Program-made: the position numbers and the translations under genes
The notes under the pieces: model-generated
What the model saw: the letters and a program-made list of their open reading frames with translations, nothing else
Databases searched by the model: none
Told to the model about the DNA's origin: nothing
In this document: positions 10,955 to 22,588 of the stretch, piece by piece
Numbering within the stretch: position 1 is the stretch's first letter
How the letters are laid out: each line of letters starts with the position of its first letter
Origin: Neckera pumila
Lineage: Eukaryota > Streptophyta > Bryopsida > Hypnales > Neckeraceae
Reading direction: 5' to 3'
DNA length: 64,000 nt
NCBI GenBank assembly: GCA_963969595.1
Contig: OZ018414.1
Coordinates: forward strand, 15,855,660-15,919,659

Positions 10955-13165
10955 ATGGCTACTATTGTTGCAAGAGGTCATGAGGTCCCATTTGTTTTAC
11001 CATTAGGTAGTCAAAGATTTGTACATGTACCCGCCCATCTCCTTCATGTCCACTTTGGATTCTCCCCTTCTTCTATTGTCATAGAGGAAGAAGTCCAAGG
11101 TGACTACGGCATCATTAAAGAATCAATCTTGCAATCAAGATGTAGTGATCAAGAAGGGTTCTCCTGGCTTTTTTTTGCAGGGAGCTTTAGAGTTTATAGT
11201 CACTCGCCTGAGCTCTTGCCAACTTCAATTGAAATACTGACACCCCCTTTTGATAATTCCAATGTTGAACGCCCACTTGTATGCCCAGTCAAAGTGGAAT
11301 CTCTAGCTAGTAGATGTTCTGGAAATACAATTATGTTCAATGTCAACGATGTCAAACGTGAGTCTCTAGAACCAATCATAGAGTTATCCAGTGATTCTGA
11401 AGGCAAGATACCAATTTAAATCTGTCAACCTTCTTCTTCAAATGTTGCTTTGCCACCTACTGTGGAGTCATTTGTTCCTATTGTGTTTTGTTCTTCCTTT
11501 AGTAGTCTCGCATCATCCGGATTTTCTTATCCTCCTCTTCCTCCCAATCATCGTGATTCTCTAACTGTATTACAGTGTCTACGCAAATTGTCTTCTATGC
11601 TCGGATCACGGAATGAACTTGCCCAAATTGATTTTGATGCCATTGAATATCAGAACGTCTAGTTCCTCCCAGTTAGATTTGATGGCGATGTTCTTTTTGA
11701 GCTACCGCCATGTCATGGATCCACATGTGGGTCTAAGGCATAGAGGGTATGGATAAACGATATGATGGTCATGCATAGAGTTGCATTATGACCTCTAACA
11801 TCTATAACAACCTTGGTTTAAAGTTCAGAAAGTTGCATTATGTTGGGCGTTTGATTTGTGAGAATCCAAGATGTAACTATCGCACACGAGCTTCAAAAAG
11901 TAACAAAATTGAGTGGATTGGAACCACCAAGCATCCTTTTAGCATAGGCCAGATTCCTCCACTAGAGTCTAGTGTGCTTTGTAATGTTTGTAGACAACCT
12001 CCTACTTGTCTTAGTCTATGTAACTCGCGGATTTATTATGTACAGAGAACTGCAAATTTGTCACGTGCAACGATCCACTTGGATGTTCATTCACATCCAG
12101 TTGCTGACGAATAGTGTAGAGAGTCTCTCAAAGCAATCACCAGATTGATTGCTCACGAAGTGGCAAGAACTCCAACCGCTAAAACTTTTGCCATTACCAC
12201 GGCGGCAAGCAAGGAGTTTTTTTATACATTCCTGATTCACAATGGACCCGGACCAAAGGAAATACTCCATGGCGAAGCATTAGAGAATGTCATGGATAAG
12301 TTCCAACTCCTTAGCTTGCCAAATATACGGAACATGATATCTTCTTTTAGAAGCAACAACAAGGGAGGTGGTGAGATTGATCAGATTCTTGACATGAAGG
12401 GATGTGCCAAAATGGAATATATCCATGATAGTATATTTCCGGGACAAGGGCAAGAGAAGGTCTATTTGTTCAAGATGCTTGTGGATGGATCTAGGAGTGG
12501 TATTGATCTCGTACGACGGATGCAACCAAATGGCAATCTTGAGAACTACTTCATTATGTTTGACCATGTGAAGAAGGTGAAATTATGGACAACTATTGCT
12601 TGTCACGTCTATGAATCTACTTACTGCAAAGTCATGACTATTGCCGTCTGTGATATACAGACTAAAGGCACCGAAGGTCAGATCATTTTTTGGCGTTGTC
12701 TGAATAAGGTCATGATCCCTAAACCTTCTATCGCACATGAATCCTTTGAAGGTTGGATCTGACCCTAAACCTTCAAAAGATTCATGTGCGATAGTGCTTA
12801 AGCCAACTTCAATGCAGTTTGCATTGTATATGGATCGAGGGATCCATCCCTTCCAATGGTAGACCGTGAAAGGACTTGCTTGTTCCACTGGGCAACAAGC
12901 ATGCACAAGCACACAGAGAAGCTAATTACAAAAGAGTTCTAGAACGAGCATATCCGACTGTGCAAGCAATACAAGGATGCAATATCAATGTCCGAGGCGG
13001 ACAAGATGTATCTAAAAATTAGAGTGTAGTGGTATTCCTCCGGAGCTGCGTCAGAACCGGCAATTCTTGAACTCAAGGATTGGCTGGCCTTTTGGGACTT
13101 TCAATATTGGCAATGAGGTGGATTCATGGAAACGGGGTCAAAGTGAACCTCCTTTGCCCCTTGGC
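10955..13165 (+). pseudogene. MULE-like (DDE superfamily) transposase, decayed
   Basis: The plus strand encodes consecutive pieces of one protein interrupted by stops and frame changes. Recognisable parts are an N-terminal domain (10955-11419), a PVRFDGDVLFELPP-type segment near 11668, a zinc-like region with CENPRCNY (11860) and CNVCRQPPTC (11980), then IHLDVHSHPVADE (12081) ending in a TAG. The core at 12145-12762 contains MFDHVKKVKLWTTIACHVYE. Beyond a hairpin insertion the protein resumes with VYGSRDPSLPMVDRERTCLF (about 12818) and the end region WLAFWDFQYW (about 13080). The arrangement resembles MULE-type transposases of plants: N-terminal zinc region, DDE core, then a C-terminal FHW-x-KHT segment. 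I cannot place it in a named subfamily. It cannot be functional. Confidence 0.5.
12728..12794. repeat. 26-bp inverted repeat (hairpin) inside the MULE-like frame
   Basis: CTATCGCACATGAATCCTTT plus six more bases (12728-12753) is repeated in reverse complement at 12769-12794 with one mismatch and a 15-base spacer. It sits exactly where the reading frame of the transposase-like protein breaks. Confidence 0.85.
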
Positions 13166-13519
13166 TACGAAGAGGGAAATTTTTTCCTATATGAGTTTTT
13201 TGGTGCAATGTGAACACAAACTTCTTTAGCAAAATGACTATTTTTCATATAATTTTTTGAATTTTTTTGAATTACTAAAAATGAAAAAGTCCACAGACCC
13301 CTTTTCTGCTATTTTATGCTTCCAATGGCCCCTGTAGTACTTCTAGCAGTCAAGCAATATTACATAGTACTAACTGACGATCTAGATCTGCAGCGTCCAA
13401 AAATCGACGGTCTAGATTTGCAAGCGCACTGAAATCGCACTATACTGGCAATACGCACAGTACTGCTAGTACAGAGGCCCAAAACAGCTTTTTTGGCGGA
13501 AAATCGTTAAGTGTTTCTT
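13166..13519. other. AT-rich spacer
   Basis: No gene is visible. Near 13370-13460 a GATCTAGATCTGCAGCGTCC-type phrase occurs twice in diverged form (ACGGTCTAGATTTGCAAGCG), which suggests a small duplication. Confidence 0.35.
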
Positions 13520-14500
13520 GCAATCACCCAACATGTGTAGTTGTGAGAAAAATTTCACATTTGCCAACTTTGACACCTTCCCAAGGACTGAATTTTTTTT
13601 CTTTTTCCATGAAATTTTGGACATAAGACCATCTATATGTTATGTTAATAACATGTGTGCCAAATTTCAAGGTCAAAAGATTCACACAAAAAAAATAATT
13701 CTAATTCTTCCAACATGTGTACTTGTGAGAATGATTTTTTTAGCCCTTGGGATAGTGTCATTTTATGGGAAAAGTTTCACATGGATGTAAAAAATCATTC
13801 TCACAAGTACACATGTTGAAAGAAATAAAATTATTTCTTTTGTGTGAATCTTTTGACCTTGAAATTGGCACACATGTTATTAACATAGAGATGATCTCAT
13901 GACAAAAATTTCATGTTAAAACTTTTTTTTCAATCCTTGGGATAGTGTCAAAGTTGGCAATAATGAAATGTTTATCAAAATTACAGATGTTGGTATCTTT
14001 TTTTAAGTGAATTTTTTGACCTTGAAATTTGGCCCACATGTTATTAACATAGAGAAGATGTCATGAAAAAAAATTCATGGTAAAGAAATAATTTGTCAAC
14101 ACTTGGGATAGTGTCAAAGTTGGTAGTAGTGAAATTGTTTATTCCAACTACACATGTTGGTAGATTTCGAATATCATTTTTTCCTTGGATTTCTTGGAAT
14201 TAAAATCTTTTACATATTTAATATACGTATAGATGGTCTCATGCCCACAGTTTCATGGGGAAAAAAAAATTTAGTCTTTGGGAGGGTGCCAAATTTGGCA
14301 AATGTGAAATTTTTCTCACGGCTACACATGTTGGTAGATTTTAAATAAATTTTTTTTGTAAATCTTTTGGCCTTGAAATTTGGCACACATTTTATTGATA
14401 TAAAGGTAATTTTGTGGAAAAAATCCCATGGTAAGATACTAGTTTTTGAGCTCTCGAGAGACTTTCAAAGTTGGCAGAGTCAAAAATTTTCTCACTGCAA
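13520..14500. repeat. Compound inverted and tandem repeat block
   Basis: The unit contains CCAACATGTGTAGTTGTGAG, a TTGCCAACTTTGACAC word, a run ending in CATGAAATTTTGG and a GCACACATGTTATTAACATA word. It appears once on the plus strand (about 13525-13738), then in reverse complement (about 13792-13995), then twice more in that second orientation (about 14000-14165 and 14165-14345) with a fourth decayed unit to 14490. The first two units form a foldback with a spacer of about 50 bases. No protein is encoded. Confidence 0.8.
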
Positions 14501-15010
14501 ATTCAAAAACGACATTTTGATTGCTATCTCACTGTACAATTGATGCTTCATGATACTTGTATAAGGTTCCAAATCAATTCATGTTAGATGGAAGGAAAAA
14601 AAAAGTAACAAAAATTGTTTTCTTCTTAAGTCACAATTCATTTTGTCACTAAAGCTCTAAATCTATGCTCTCTCTCTCATTAGGCTCTTTAAGGGATAAT
14701 TCCTTCTGGTGAAGAATGCTGAGAAATTTATGTATTTGTAGGTGGATTGGTTTAAAGAATCACCGTAATTATCTAGTGAAATACATTTAGGTTCAAATTT
14801 AAAAGCAAAAGAACAATGGAATCTTAGTTTGGACCTCTGAGATTTCTATAACATTGTTTATTAGAGAGGTAAGGGCCTTTTTGCATCCTTGAAAGGGGAA
14901 CCCCTTCTTGTAAACTAAAATTATATTATATGCATGTTTTTTAGGTGTAGAACCAATGAGATAGAACTCTTGAATCTATAATTAGATCCCTTCTTAGATA
15001 TTTAAGGAAT
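14501..15010. other. AT-rich non-coding DNA
   Basis: No gene, repeat or structured RNA is visible here. Confidence 0.4.
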
Positions 15011-15261
15011 GGATAATACCAACGATATTAGCATGTGAGTGCAAAGATGTGAGCATATGAGCCTTGAACCTAATTATAGGTACATGTACCTATAATCATT
15101 AGAAGGTGTTTATAAAATATGTACTTATAACATAGGTACTGTACCTAGGAGTCTATACTATAAATATCTTCTATAATTATAGGTGCTTATGTTATAGATT
15201 CTTTCCATATTATAGGCTCATAGATTCTATACTCACATGCTAGTACTTTTTGGATAATACC
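15011..15261. mobile_element. Small MITE-like element with 10-bp flanking duplication
   Basis: The 10-mer GGATAATACC occurs at 15011-15020 and again at 15252-15261. Just inside lie the inverted pair TAGCATGTGAGT (15029-15040) and ACTCACATGCTA (15231-15242). The interior has repeated TATAATTATAGGT words and the 14-bp palindrome AGGTACATGTACCT at about 15079. A 9-10 bp target duplication is typical of Mutator-type elements. The inverted repeats are not at the very ends, so this is a candidate only. Confidence 0.4.
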
Positions 15262-15714
15262 GTTCTTGGGACATGAGCCAGTGTTTTTTATTTCATTTTA
15301 CTAGAATCTGGATGTGGGCTCCAGTTCAAATTAAAGTGTTTTAGATGAGGCTACATGCACATATTCTTCTGGTGCAAAAATTGGCTCCAAGTATGAGAGA
15401 ATTGTGACTTCCGTGGCATCAAGAGAAAAACAAAAAACACATCTTAGGCAATTCCTATTTGCACATTGGTGCAATTTTTGGCGACAACAATTTGGACTCA
15501 TAGCATAAGAAGGCGACAATTTTTTTAGAAGTGGTGCCAAAAAGGCAACAATACAATTTGGGACAATCCCATTCAGGCTACATTGAGTACTGTGAAAAAA
15601 AACCCATCAATTCTATTCTCTACAAACATCAGTGTAGACATTGAAGTGCAAGTGAATGAATTCCTATACTCATTGCAATGTACCTAATGCTAACTGATCT
15701 GCACCTGAATCCTA
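15262..15714. other. Non-coding spacer
   Basis: A short open stretch on the minus strand (15540-15331) has several Cys residues but no recognised domain or support. Nothing else is seen. Confidence 0.35.
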
Positions 15715-16030
15715 CAAAGGCAAGGAGAAAACCTGCACACACGCGAAAACACTCCGACGCCCAAGTCAGAATACAATCAAATCTAGAATTTAGAAAGGGT
15801 TTAGGATTAGCAGAACACCTACATACACTCTAACGCACAAGTTAGAACAAAGTTCAATTACAACTTTGAAAAAGCAAAACTTTAAAACAAGACCTGCACA
15901 CACACACAAACACTCCGACGCCCAAGTTGGAAAAAGATGGAGTTTAGAACTTCAAAACAATCAAAATTAACAAAGGAGCATTCAACCTGCACAACCACTC
16001 TCATGCCGAGTTAGAAAACAATCACATTAG
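15715..16030. repeat. Four diverged units with CCTGCACACACGC / ACTCCGACGCCCAAGT
   Basis: Units start near 15728, 15819, 15891 and 15987. Each begins with a variant of ACCTGCACACACACAC, then ACTCCGACGCCCAAGT or a mutated form, then a GAAAACAATCAA-like tail. Spacing is 72-96 bases. Similar ACTCCGACGC-containing phrases occur around plant transposons, but I cannot assign a family. Confidence 0.6.
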
Positions 16031-16426
16031 AAGTTTGGAACTTAAAAAGATCAAGATCATTGGCCATGTACATGATTCGGTAAGATACACTACAGCTCTT
16101 CAACTTCAAAGGGGCAGCTCAATACAAGGAAATCAAGAAGCCTAAATAAAGATCACAACAAGTTCATGCATTTCTGTTCCAAAAACGGAGGTCTTCACAT
16201 AACAACATGAAGAAGCTATTCAGAAGATAATACTTTTATAAGTGGTCTACAAAAAAAGTGCAACAAGAAAGCCTACGATTTCTAGGAACAATCAAGCAAA
16301 ATCTGAAGCACAAAAACTACCACTATCAAGTGCATAACTAAGAAAACCAAACATGAAGCTAAGCTGAAAAATAAGCTAAGTCAAAACATAAAACTGAAGC
16401 CTGTGAGGAGAACACCGGAGGCAACA
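16031..16426. other. Non-coding DNA 3' of the hAT gene
   Basis: Probable 3' flank of the minus-strand transposase gene. I found no clear hAT terminal repeat (CAGGG/CCCTG type) here. Confidence 0.35.
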
Positions 16427-19400
16427 CTATGCCATGACCCCATACCGATAGTGGTCAGCGTGGTTGACCCACTGTTGGAAACACTTTTCATACGGAAAAT
16501 CTTCAAGCGTGTACACCTTTTGCCCATGCATGCCAACAACTAGGCTGAGATGTTCACCTTGTAGCCGATTGCGAAGCTTGTCCTTCAAAAATGCTAGTGA
16601 TGAGAAGCAACGTTCGTCTTCAACAGATCCAAGAACGTGTATTATAGCAATCTCAGCCAATTTGACATATTCAGCAATATGTCAAATTGGTCTTCGACAA
16701 AGACGTCTCCTTCGACAAAGACGTGTTGGCATCTATAACCCGCCATAGCCGAGTTAAGGGATTCACCTCCATGCTAGGGTCCTCCAGGGCAGCCATGCTA
16801 TTTGATAGCATTGACAGCTTGAATAAATGCTGCTTGAGATCAAGTTGAAAACAATCCAACAAGGCTGGAACCAGCCGCTTGTCATCCTCCTTCCCAATCC
16901 ACTTCGGCTCACCATAAAACTTCTTAATGACATCCAAGTGCTTCCGGAAGCTCCTTTCGGCATTTGTTTGCCTCCAATATTGAGGATACACAATTCCGAG
17001 AGCATCCAGGAGACCATGAGCTGGGAAACGGTTAGTGAGCTCGTCAATCAGCTGTTGAGCAGCACCTGCATAAAAGCCATACAATGATCAGCATCCAATG
17101 AACCACAGATTGAAGTGAGGTGAAGATGACCATCTAATTAAAGAATCACAAGAACTTCAATTCAGTCCAAGTAGCGGTTATAGATGCCAAAACGGGAAGA
17201 TTATCCTAAACTGAACCCTGCTTAACAAATTCAGCTGCAGAAAATACACTTACCACTGCATTCCTTCTCGACGCCATCAGTGAGAGAATTCCAAGATTCT
17301 CTAGTGACAATTGCACCTTCATGCCTGGCAGGAAGCTCCTCCCCAAGGAGCACAAATTGAAGGTGTTGGACATTGTTGAGGTCCATAGGGCTCCACGACA
17401 AGAAGATTTGGTCATGACGGAGCTCCAACAAGTTTGTGAAGTGCACAAACTCAGGACCACAGAAAGCAGAGCCGTGACCTATGTACATCTCAAACAGCTT
17501 TCCCAGACACTTTTGGAGTGCTCCAACAAAATCACAGACAAAGACGTCACGTTGTTGCGAGAACTGAATGAGAACATCGACGACTTCCAAAAGCGGCAGC
17601 AAGCAGATCATACCTACAACGACATAAGGGTCCAACATCTTCTCGAGCAACTCTTTGGCCTTTGCACGAAGACTCCGCTACAAGGACCACAATACAAATC
17701 ATTGTCAGTGAGCCTCAACTTCAACCACATGGAGCAAACGAGAAGGCAATCTGTCCACGCACAAGGGAAATGACAACATAAAACGAAGTAGTAGACATCG
17801 GGTAAAGCAAAGTGGAAGAGAACCATACCGACTCAGCCATGTTCGTTGAATCCAACCGCAGTTTAGAAGCGACACTGCGGTACTCACTTAGAAGGCGCCG
17901 TAGGGGAGAAATGAGGGAAATCCACCTCGTTGTCACATTCTTCAAGAGCTTCAGGCCTTTACAGTCGAGCAGCTGCGCCAACGCCCGGAACTCCGCCTGT
18001 CGCTTCGGAGAATGAGCGAAGTAGCCGTGACAAACCTTACATAGGTCTTCCACACAATGAAATAAGTCAAGTTTACTCAAAGTTTTGACAGCCAAGTTCA
18101 CTCGGTGTCCCATGCAGTGAACTCCAGTGACATGTGGTGCAAACTTATCTTTAAGTTGCACTGTCACTCCTGTTCGGCAACCATGGAAAGCAGATACTCC
18201 ATCTGCTCCGAAGCAAACCAGCTTCGTCGCTATTTCGTGGTGATCCAAATCTCCACGAACTCCGAGGACGCCAACTAGAAGGGCCGTCAAATTGTCCGCT
18301 GTTGCTCCATCCGATTCAAGTTTCTGCAAGGTAATGAGCAAGGGCACACGAACCCAATCTTGCATGATGTAAATGTGCACAGCAATGTAGGAGCAGTTGT
18401 CTACCCCCGATGTCTCATCACAAGTCATTGCAATGTATTTAGCTGCTTTGATCATGGCCTTCATCCGCTCTTGGACAAAGGAGTACATATGCTCAGCCAT
18501 TAACCAGCCACCACTTGCAGTCCAATGCATAGAAGGACAATGCGGAGTCTCTAACAAGCGGAAGAGATTGAACTTCGACTCAAACTCAGCCATTGGCCGA
18601 CCAGCACAGAGAAGCTGAAACAGGGTTGCAAATTGCACACGCTTCCGCCGTGCTTCAATAGAAGTACAAGTGTTGAGCTGCTGGAGAATAGAGGCTGGGC
18701 GTTTTGCAGCATACAAGAGTAAGTTAGCTTTGTGTACCTTACGCTTACCATGCTTACTAATAGTATCCCACTTTGGCGCCATCAACCGAGGCTTCTTCCC
18801 AACATCAGAGCAAACTCGACACTTCACCATGTGCAACCACCCATCTGCCGAGAGTACCATCTCCGCCCAGGGACATTTAGCACTCCACTCCATTTGAAAT
18901 TTCCGAGTCATATCGTAATTTGGCTTCCCCAAGCGGATCAACGGCTCCAGGTCCTCTTCTTCGTCCATGTCGTCACCAGACAAGTCACTTGTCTCTACAG
19001 GACCATGCACCGCATTGAAATCGGGATCATCTTCACTGCACACGTACCCAACAGAGTCAGTAGAAATGGAGACAACTGGAATTGGAGGTTTTGAGCTCAA
19101 GATGATGCAACTGTCTGGCCCTGTTGGAACTTGAGAAGTAGTGGCAGCATCTGTATCTAAAGATACAGAAGTTGGCAACAGGACTCTCCGAGGCTGCGAG
19201 GAAGTGCTCTTTCTCCTACTTGCAGGAGGCTTGTTCTTCAGCGGGTCATGGAGATCAAGCGGACCAGTATTTTCTGAATTCCGTGAAGTTGTGTAGAAAC
19301 TTCGAAGTGTGACTTGATCTCTGGCTTTCTTCTTGCCCTGCTGCTCAGAAATACGGCAGTCCTGCTTACGCTTTCTCTCCGCAGCCTCCAAAAGTTTTTG

Positions 19401-19514
19401 GGTACGAATCTCTTGCCTCTGTTTTCGAAGGAGCGCCTCTGCTGCAGCCTTCCGTCCCAATTTCGACTGTGATGCAGCGTGTGCCCCTTCCGCAGATGCC
19501 TCAGCCTCAACCAT
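16427..19514 (-). pseudogene. hAT-superfamily transposase, nearly complete, broken in last exon
   Basis: Exons 19514-17829, 17677-17254 and 17065-16427 have clean GT-AG borders and matching phases. If a 25-base insertion in exon 3 is left out, the total is 908 codons (907 aa). The start ATG lies in ATCGTCACCATGG. Domains are a basic/acidic N-terminus; a BED/TTF-like zinc finger C232-x2-C235...H255-x5-H261; the first catalytic Asp in TCDETSG (about residue 366); the second in CFGADGVSAF (about 438), followed by GVHCMGHRVNLA; and a C-terminal dimerisation block LGSVEDERCFSSLAFLK (about 840-856) holding the catalytic Glu. This order is typical of hAT transposases, which cut and paste DNA with 8-bp duplications. 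The break is a hairpin-forming insertion at 16657-16690 that brings a TGA into frame. Terminal repeats were not found. An acceptor-like TTTTGCAG near 19566 suggests a 5' UTR intron. Confidence 0.85.
16657..16690. repeat. Perfect 15-bp hairpin in the last hAT exon
   Basis: CCAATTTGACATATT (16657-16671), spacer CAGC, then the exact reverse complement (16676-16690). It separates the RNase-H-like core from the dimerisation block. Next to it the coding strand has a direct duplication of the 12-mer TCTTTGTCGAAG. Confidence 0.95.
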
Positions 19515-20932
19515 GGTGACGATAACCAAGAAGCAATCCAAAAATTGCAAGAGACGATGCCCAAGCCCCTGCAAAATTTAGTGAATCAAATACTTCAAAT
19601 TTGAAATTGTAAAGATTGGACCCTCAACCACAAGAGATCAACAACAAACTGGTCATCTCCAATGAATGCAAACACACCCACTAAACCTAACAAATTGGGG
19701 TAGAAAACCATCGGGTACTACATCAGATAGCAGTACCCACAATTACAAGCTCAAGGCTTGATTGGAAAATAACGTCCAAGACTGCACTTGGAAAGCATCC
19801 CTTATCAATAAGATGAAAACAACTGGAATTGAGGTACATACGAAAGAACAGCAAAAATAAAACGTCTCAGAAAAATTCTCTCCGACCAAATACTACAATT
19901 TCACCGCATTCAAAAGTTTCCTGGACTGAGTTCGAATTACCTCCACAGCCGGTCGATCACTTGTCGAAGACCAATGTGCTTCTCCGAAATCTCTGGAACA
20001 TCTTCAGGTGTGACATACCCGTACCTGAAACCCATAACCCATAACAGTTGCGCACTCCAAACCAGTTACAAAGTCCGGCAAAAATAGAACTCTTCAAGAG
20101 TCTCAATCCTCGGGTCGACCTCTCAGGCGGCAGGTGCATGCAAAATTCATCAAAAAGCGGACCCTAATCTGACGCTTCGAAGACATCAGGTTCGACACAC
20201 TCGCACGCATCAGTGGGAGAGAACCTTTCACGTGGTTTCATGGAGTTCCAGCCGATTCACGTTTTTCCACGTAACACACACTGCTCCAGAACACAAAACC
20301 CTCCCGACGTCGACTCTATCTACTCCACGACGAAAACAATTACAGGCTTCCGATTTCCAACTGTGCACTTGTCAGTACGTACCTTAATAGTAAGATCTTC
20401 CGAAAGCGTTAGAAGCTACAGAGCAGCAACATATTGCTTGGACAGAGAACCAAGACTGCAGGAGCTACTTCCTCCTGGCTCGACGAAGTTGGAATGCAAA
20501 GACCATCGCGCATCTGCTCCAGTCGCCGCGGCCACGAGCTGGGTCAAGTCTCAGAAACAGTCGGAGCAGAGTCTGGAAGAGAACAGAGAAACGGAGACAG
20601 AGAACCAACACTCAGACAAACGCTAGCACCACCCCACCATAACCATGACAATGCCGAAGTGACGAATTGAACGAAACAGCGCAACAATTTGTAGAACAAG
20701 CTCCACGGTAAAGATTAAAGAAGAGCGTACCTTGAATTCGAAGATCTGTGGGCGCCAACTCAAGCGTCCACCCCTCCACGAAGCCCACGATGGATCCATG
20801 AAGACACTCAACACACACTCGATCTGCAAAGGTAACACCTGAAATCATTATTTTAACAGAAGAAAACGACCAACACTCAACCAATTGCAAAACGGTGGGG
20901 AGATCGTGTCCTTCCCATGATGAAATGTGGCG
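19515..20932. other. 5' flank of the hAT gene, no supported gene
   Basis: Several overlapping open stretches exist on both strands (for example 20213-20626 plus), but none has a recognisable domain and they overlap each other, so they are treated as chance. The region may contain the promoter and 5' UTR of the transposase gene. Confidence 0.35.
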
Positions 20933-21580
20933 CTAACACAAGCAGGGCCGTAGCGAGTGGGGCGATTCATCAGTAACTAACACTGTGAGTGGGGCGACAA
21001 CAGCCGAAGTGAATTTGTCGTTTCTGCCGTATCCAGTTTGTAGATCCTGTTTGGTGTGGATTTTCAGCTCCGGTGTTACACATTTGTGGTGGTCATAAAA
21101 TGACAGCGGGAAGCTGTTTGGAATGTCCTGTGGATCTTTGAGTAAATTTGTGTTGTGTATAACACTAATTTTCAGGGCATCCACCTCCTTGGTACTGATA
21201 TTAGCCCATGTTCGCCAAGTGTGTGTAGAAATAGGGGCCAGGAGGTTGATGTTGGACAGTGTCCAACATCCATGAGCTTTCTGTGCCACCTCGTACTCCA
21301 CCGATCGGGCAGGTATGAACGGGACCACAAGACCCTTGCTTGAAGAAGTTAAACGAGCCAAGTCGATTTCTTCTTGTGACGACTGGATCGATGACACCAG
21401 GTCCTCCAAAGCTGCTCGTTGTGCTTGTGGCACGATAATACCACCGAGGAGAAGGTGCACCGCAGTCACTGTGGATCCAGCAAGTGGAGTGGCACCTTGT
21501 GACGATTCATGTGGGTTGGCTTTTCTCAAAGCACCTTCAACCAGCTTCGCATTTTGAGTAGATGGGTAATTTCGTTAAAA
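20933..21580 (-). CDS. Unrecognised exon-like open stretch
   Basis: The minus strand is open for about 210 codons ending at 20933 but contains no ATG, so it would have to be an internal or terminal exon. The product is polar with no domain I recognise. Its last codons overlap the sequence CAGGGCCGTAGCGAGTGGGG at 20943, which looks like a hAT-type terminal repeat facing right, although no partner CCCTG end was found. It may be part of a captured gene or of an element. Function unknown. Confidence 0.25.
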
Positions 21581-22588
21581 TGGCGATATTCCGCATGCCA
21601 TTTGTACAATTTTAACACATGCCGAATGCCATTTGTACGCTCGTTGCATATTTCATATGCCAATTTGTACACTGGCTTTTTTGCAAGTGCCGCACGCATG
21701 GGAGTCATCGTTGGGCATTTCAGCGATTTATCGGTTGTATGGTAGGCCCCACCACAAAGGAAAGAAGAATAGCGTAGTCGTTGTCGGAGGCGGCGATCGT
21801 GCGTGTAATTGATGGCGGTCTTGGACAACCATGGGTGGTTGCATCAAATGTTTTTTGATGTCGTTGAGTGTGCCCACCCGCCATTGCTTTTGGTTCGTAG
21901 GTCACGTAAGACTGAGGGTTAGGTGCTTAATTGGATTTGCATGCATGTGGAGTTTGTAGTCGTCAAAGGGGAATTCCGCCATATGATCAACTATGATCAT
22001 CTGACCCCATTGCGGTCAAATGACCCATGGGAGACAGATGATGACCCCATTGTGTTTTTTTTACCATAATGAATGTCTCCTCTAACTCTAATAGAATGAT
22101 AACTAACCTCATTAGGAACATTGAGCAATTCCAGTGTAAATCCTGTAGAAAGTGATTTTTTAAGAACTTTTTGGGGCCTTCCAGATTACAAAATGTTTGG
22201 ACTACTTCAGAAGAGTTGGATGAGCATCATGAATACATTGTATGTTGGTTTTGGGATCATAGTCTGTTCACTCCTTTGAACGGAACACTTCAAAATTCAT
22301 AGCTAATTCATACTCTGTCAAAAAATTATAGTTTCAAGTGCCTTCACAATTTCTTGCACTTGTCTTTGCATGGGAAATTTTTTAAAGATTCTAGTAATGG
22401 GATGATGGCAGATTCCTAATTCGGACCAAAATGGGCTCGTTTACTTTATACCCTCAAACAAGAAATGGAAAAAGGTGTGTGTTCCATATTACAAGCAGTG
22501 GCGCATACAAACAATTATGTCAAGCATGTCATTGAGCACAAGCTATGGGCTTCGATACCAGAATTCTACAACGATGGCCTAGGAGGGT
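21581..22588. other. Spacer with three short tandem units
   Basis: Three copies of a CATGCCATTTGTAC word lie at about 21593, 21624 and 21656, about 31 bases apart. The remainder to 22588 is AT-rich, with a small ATGATCAACTATGATCAT palindrome near 21982. No gene is seen. Confidence 0.4.

Noticed and set aside
17321..17773. 150-codon open frame on the plus strand
   Set aside because: It lies opposite the hAT transposase exons on the minus strand and has no recognised domain.
20213..20626. 137-codon plus-strand open frame
   Set aside because: No domain, overlapping frames on both strands, and no splice or start evidence.
20943..20965. hAT terminal repeat (CAGGGCCGTAGCGAGTGGGG) facing right
   Set aside because: It looks typical, but no CCCTG partner with a matching 8-bp duplication was found downstream in the window, so no element is called.
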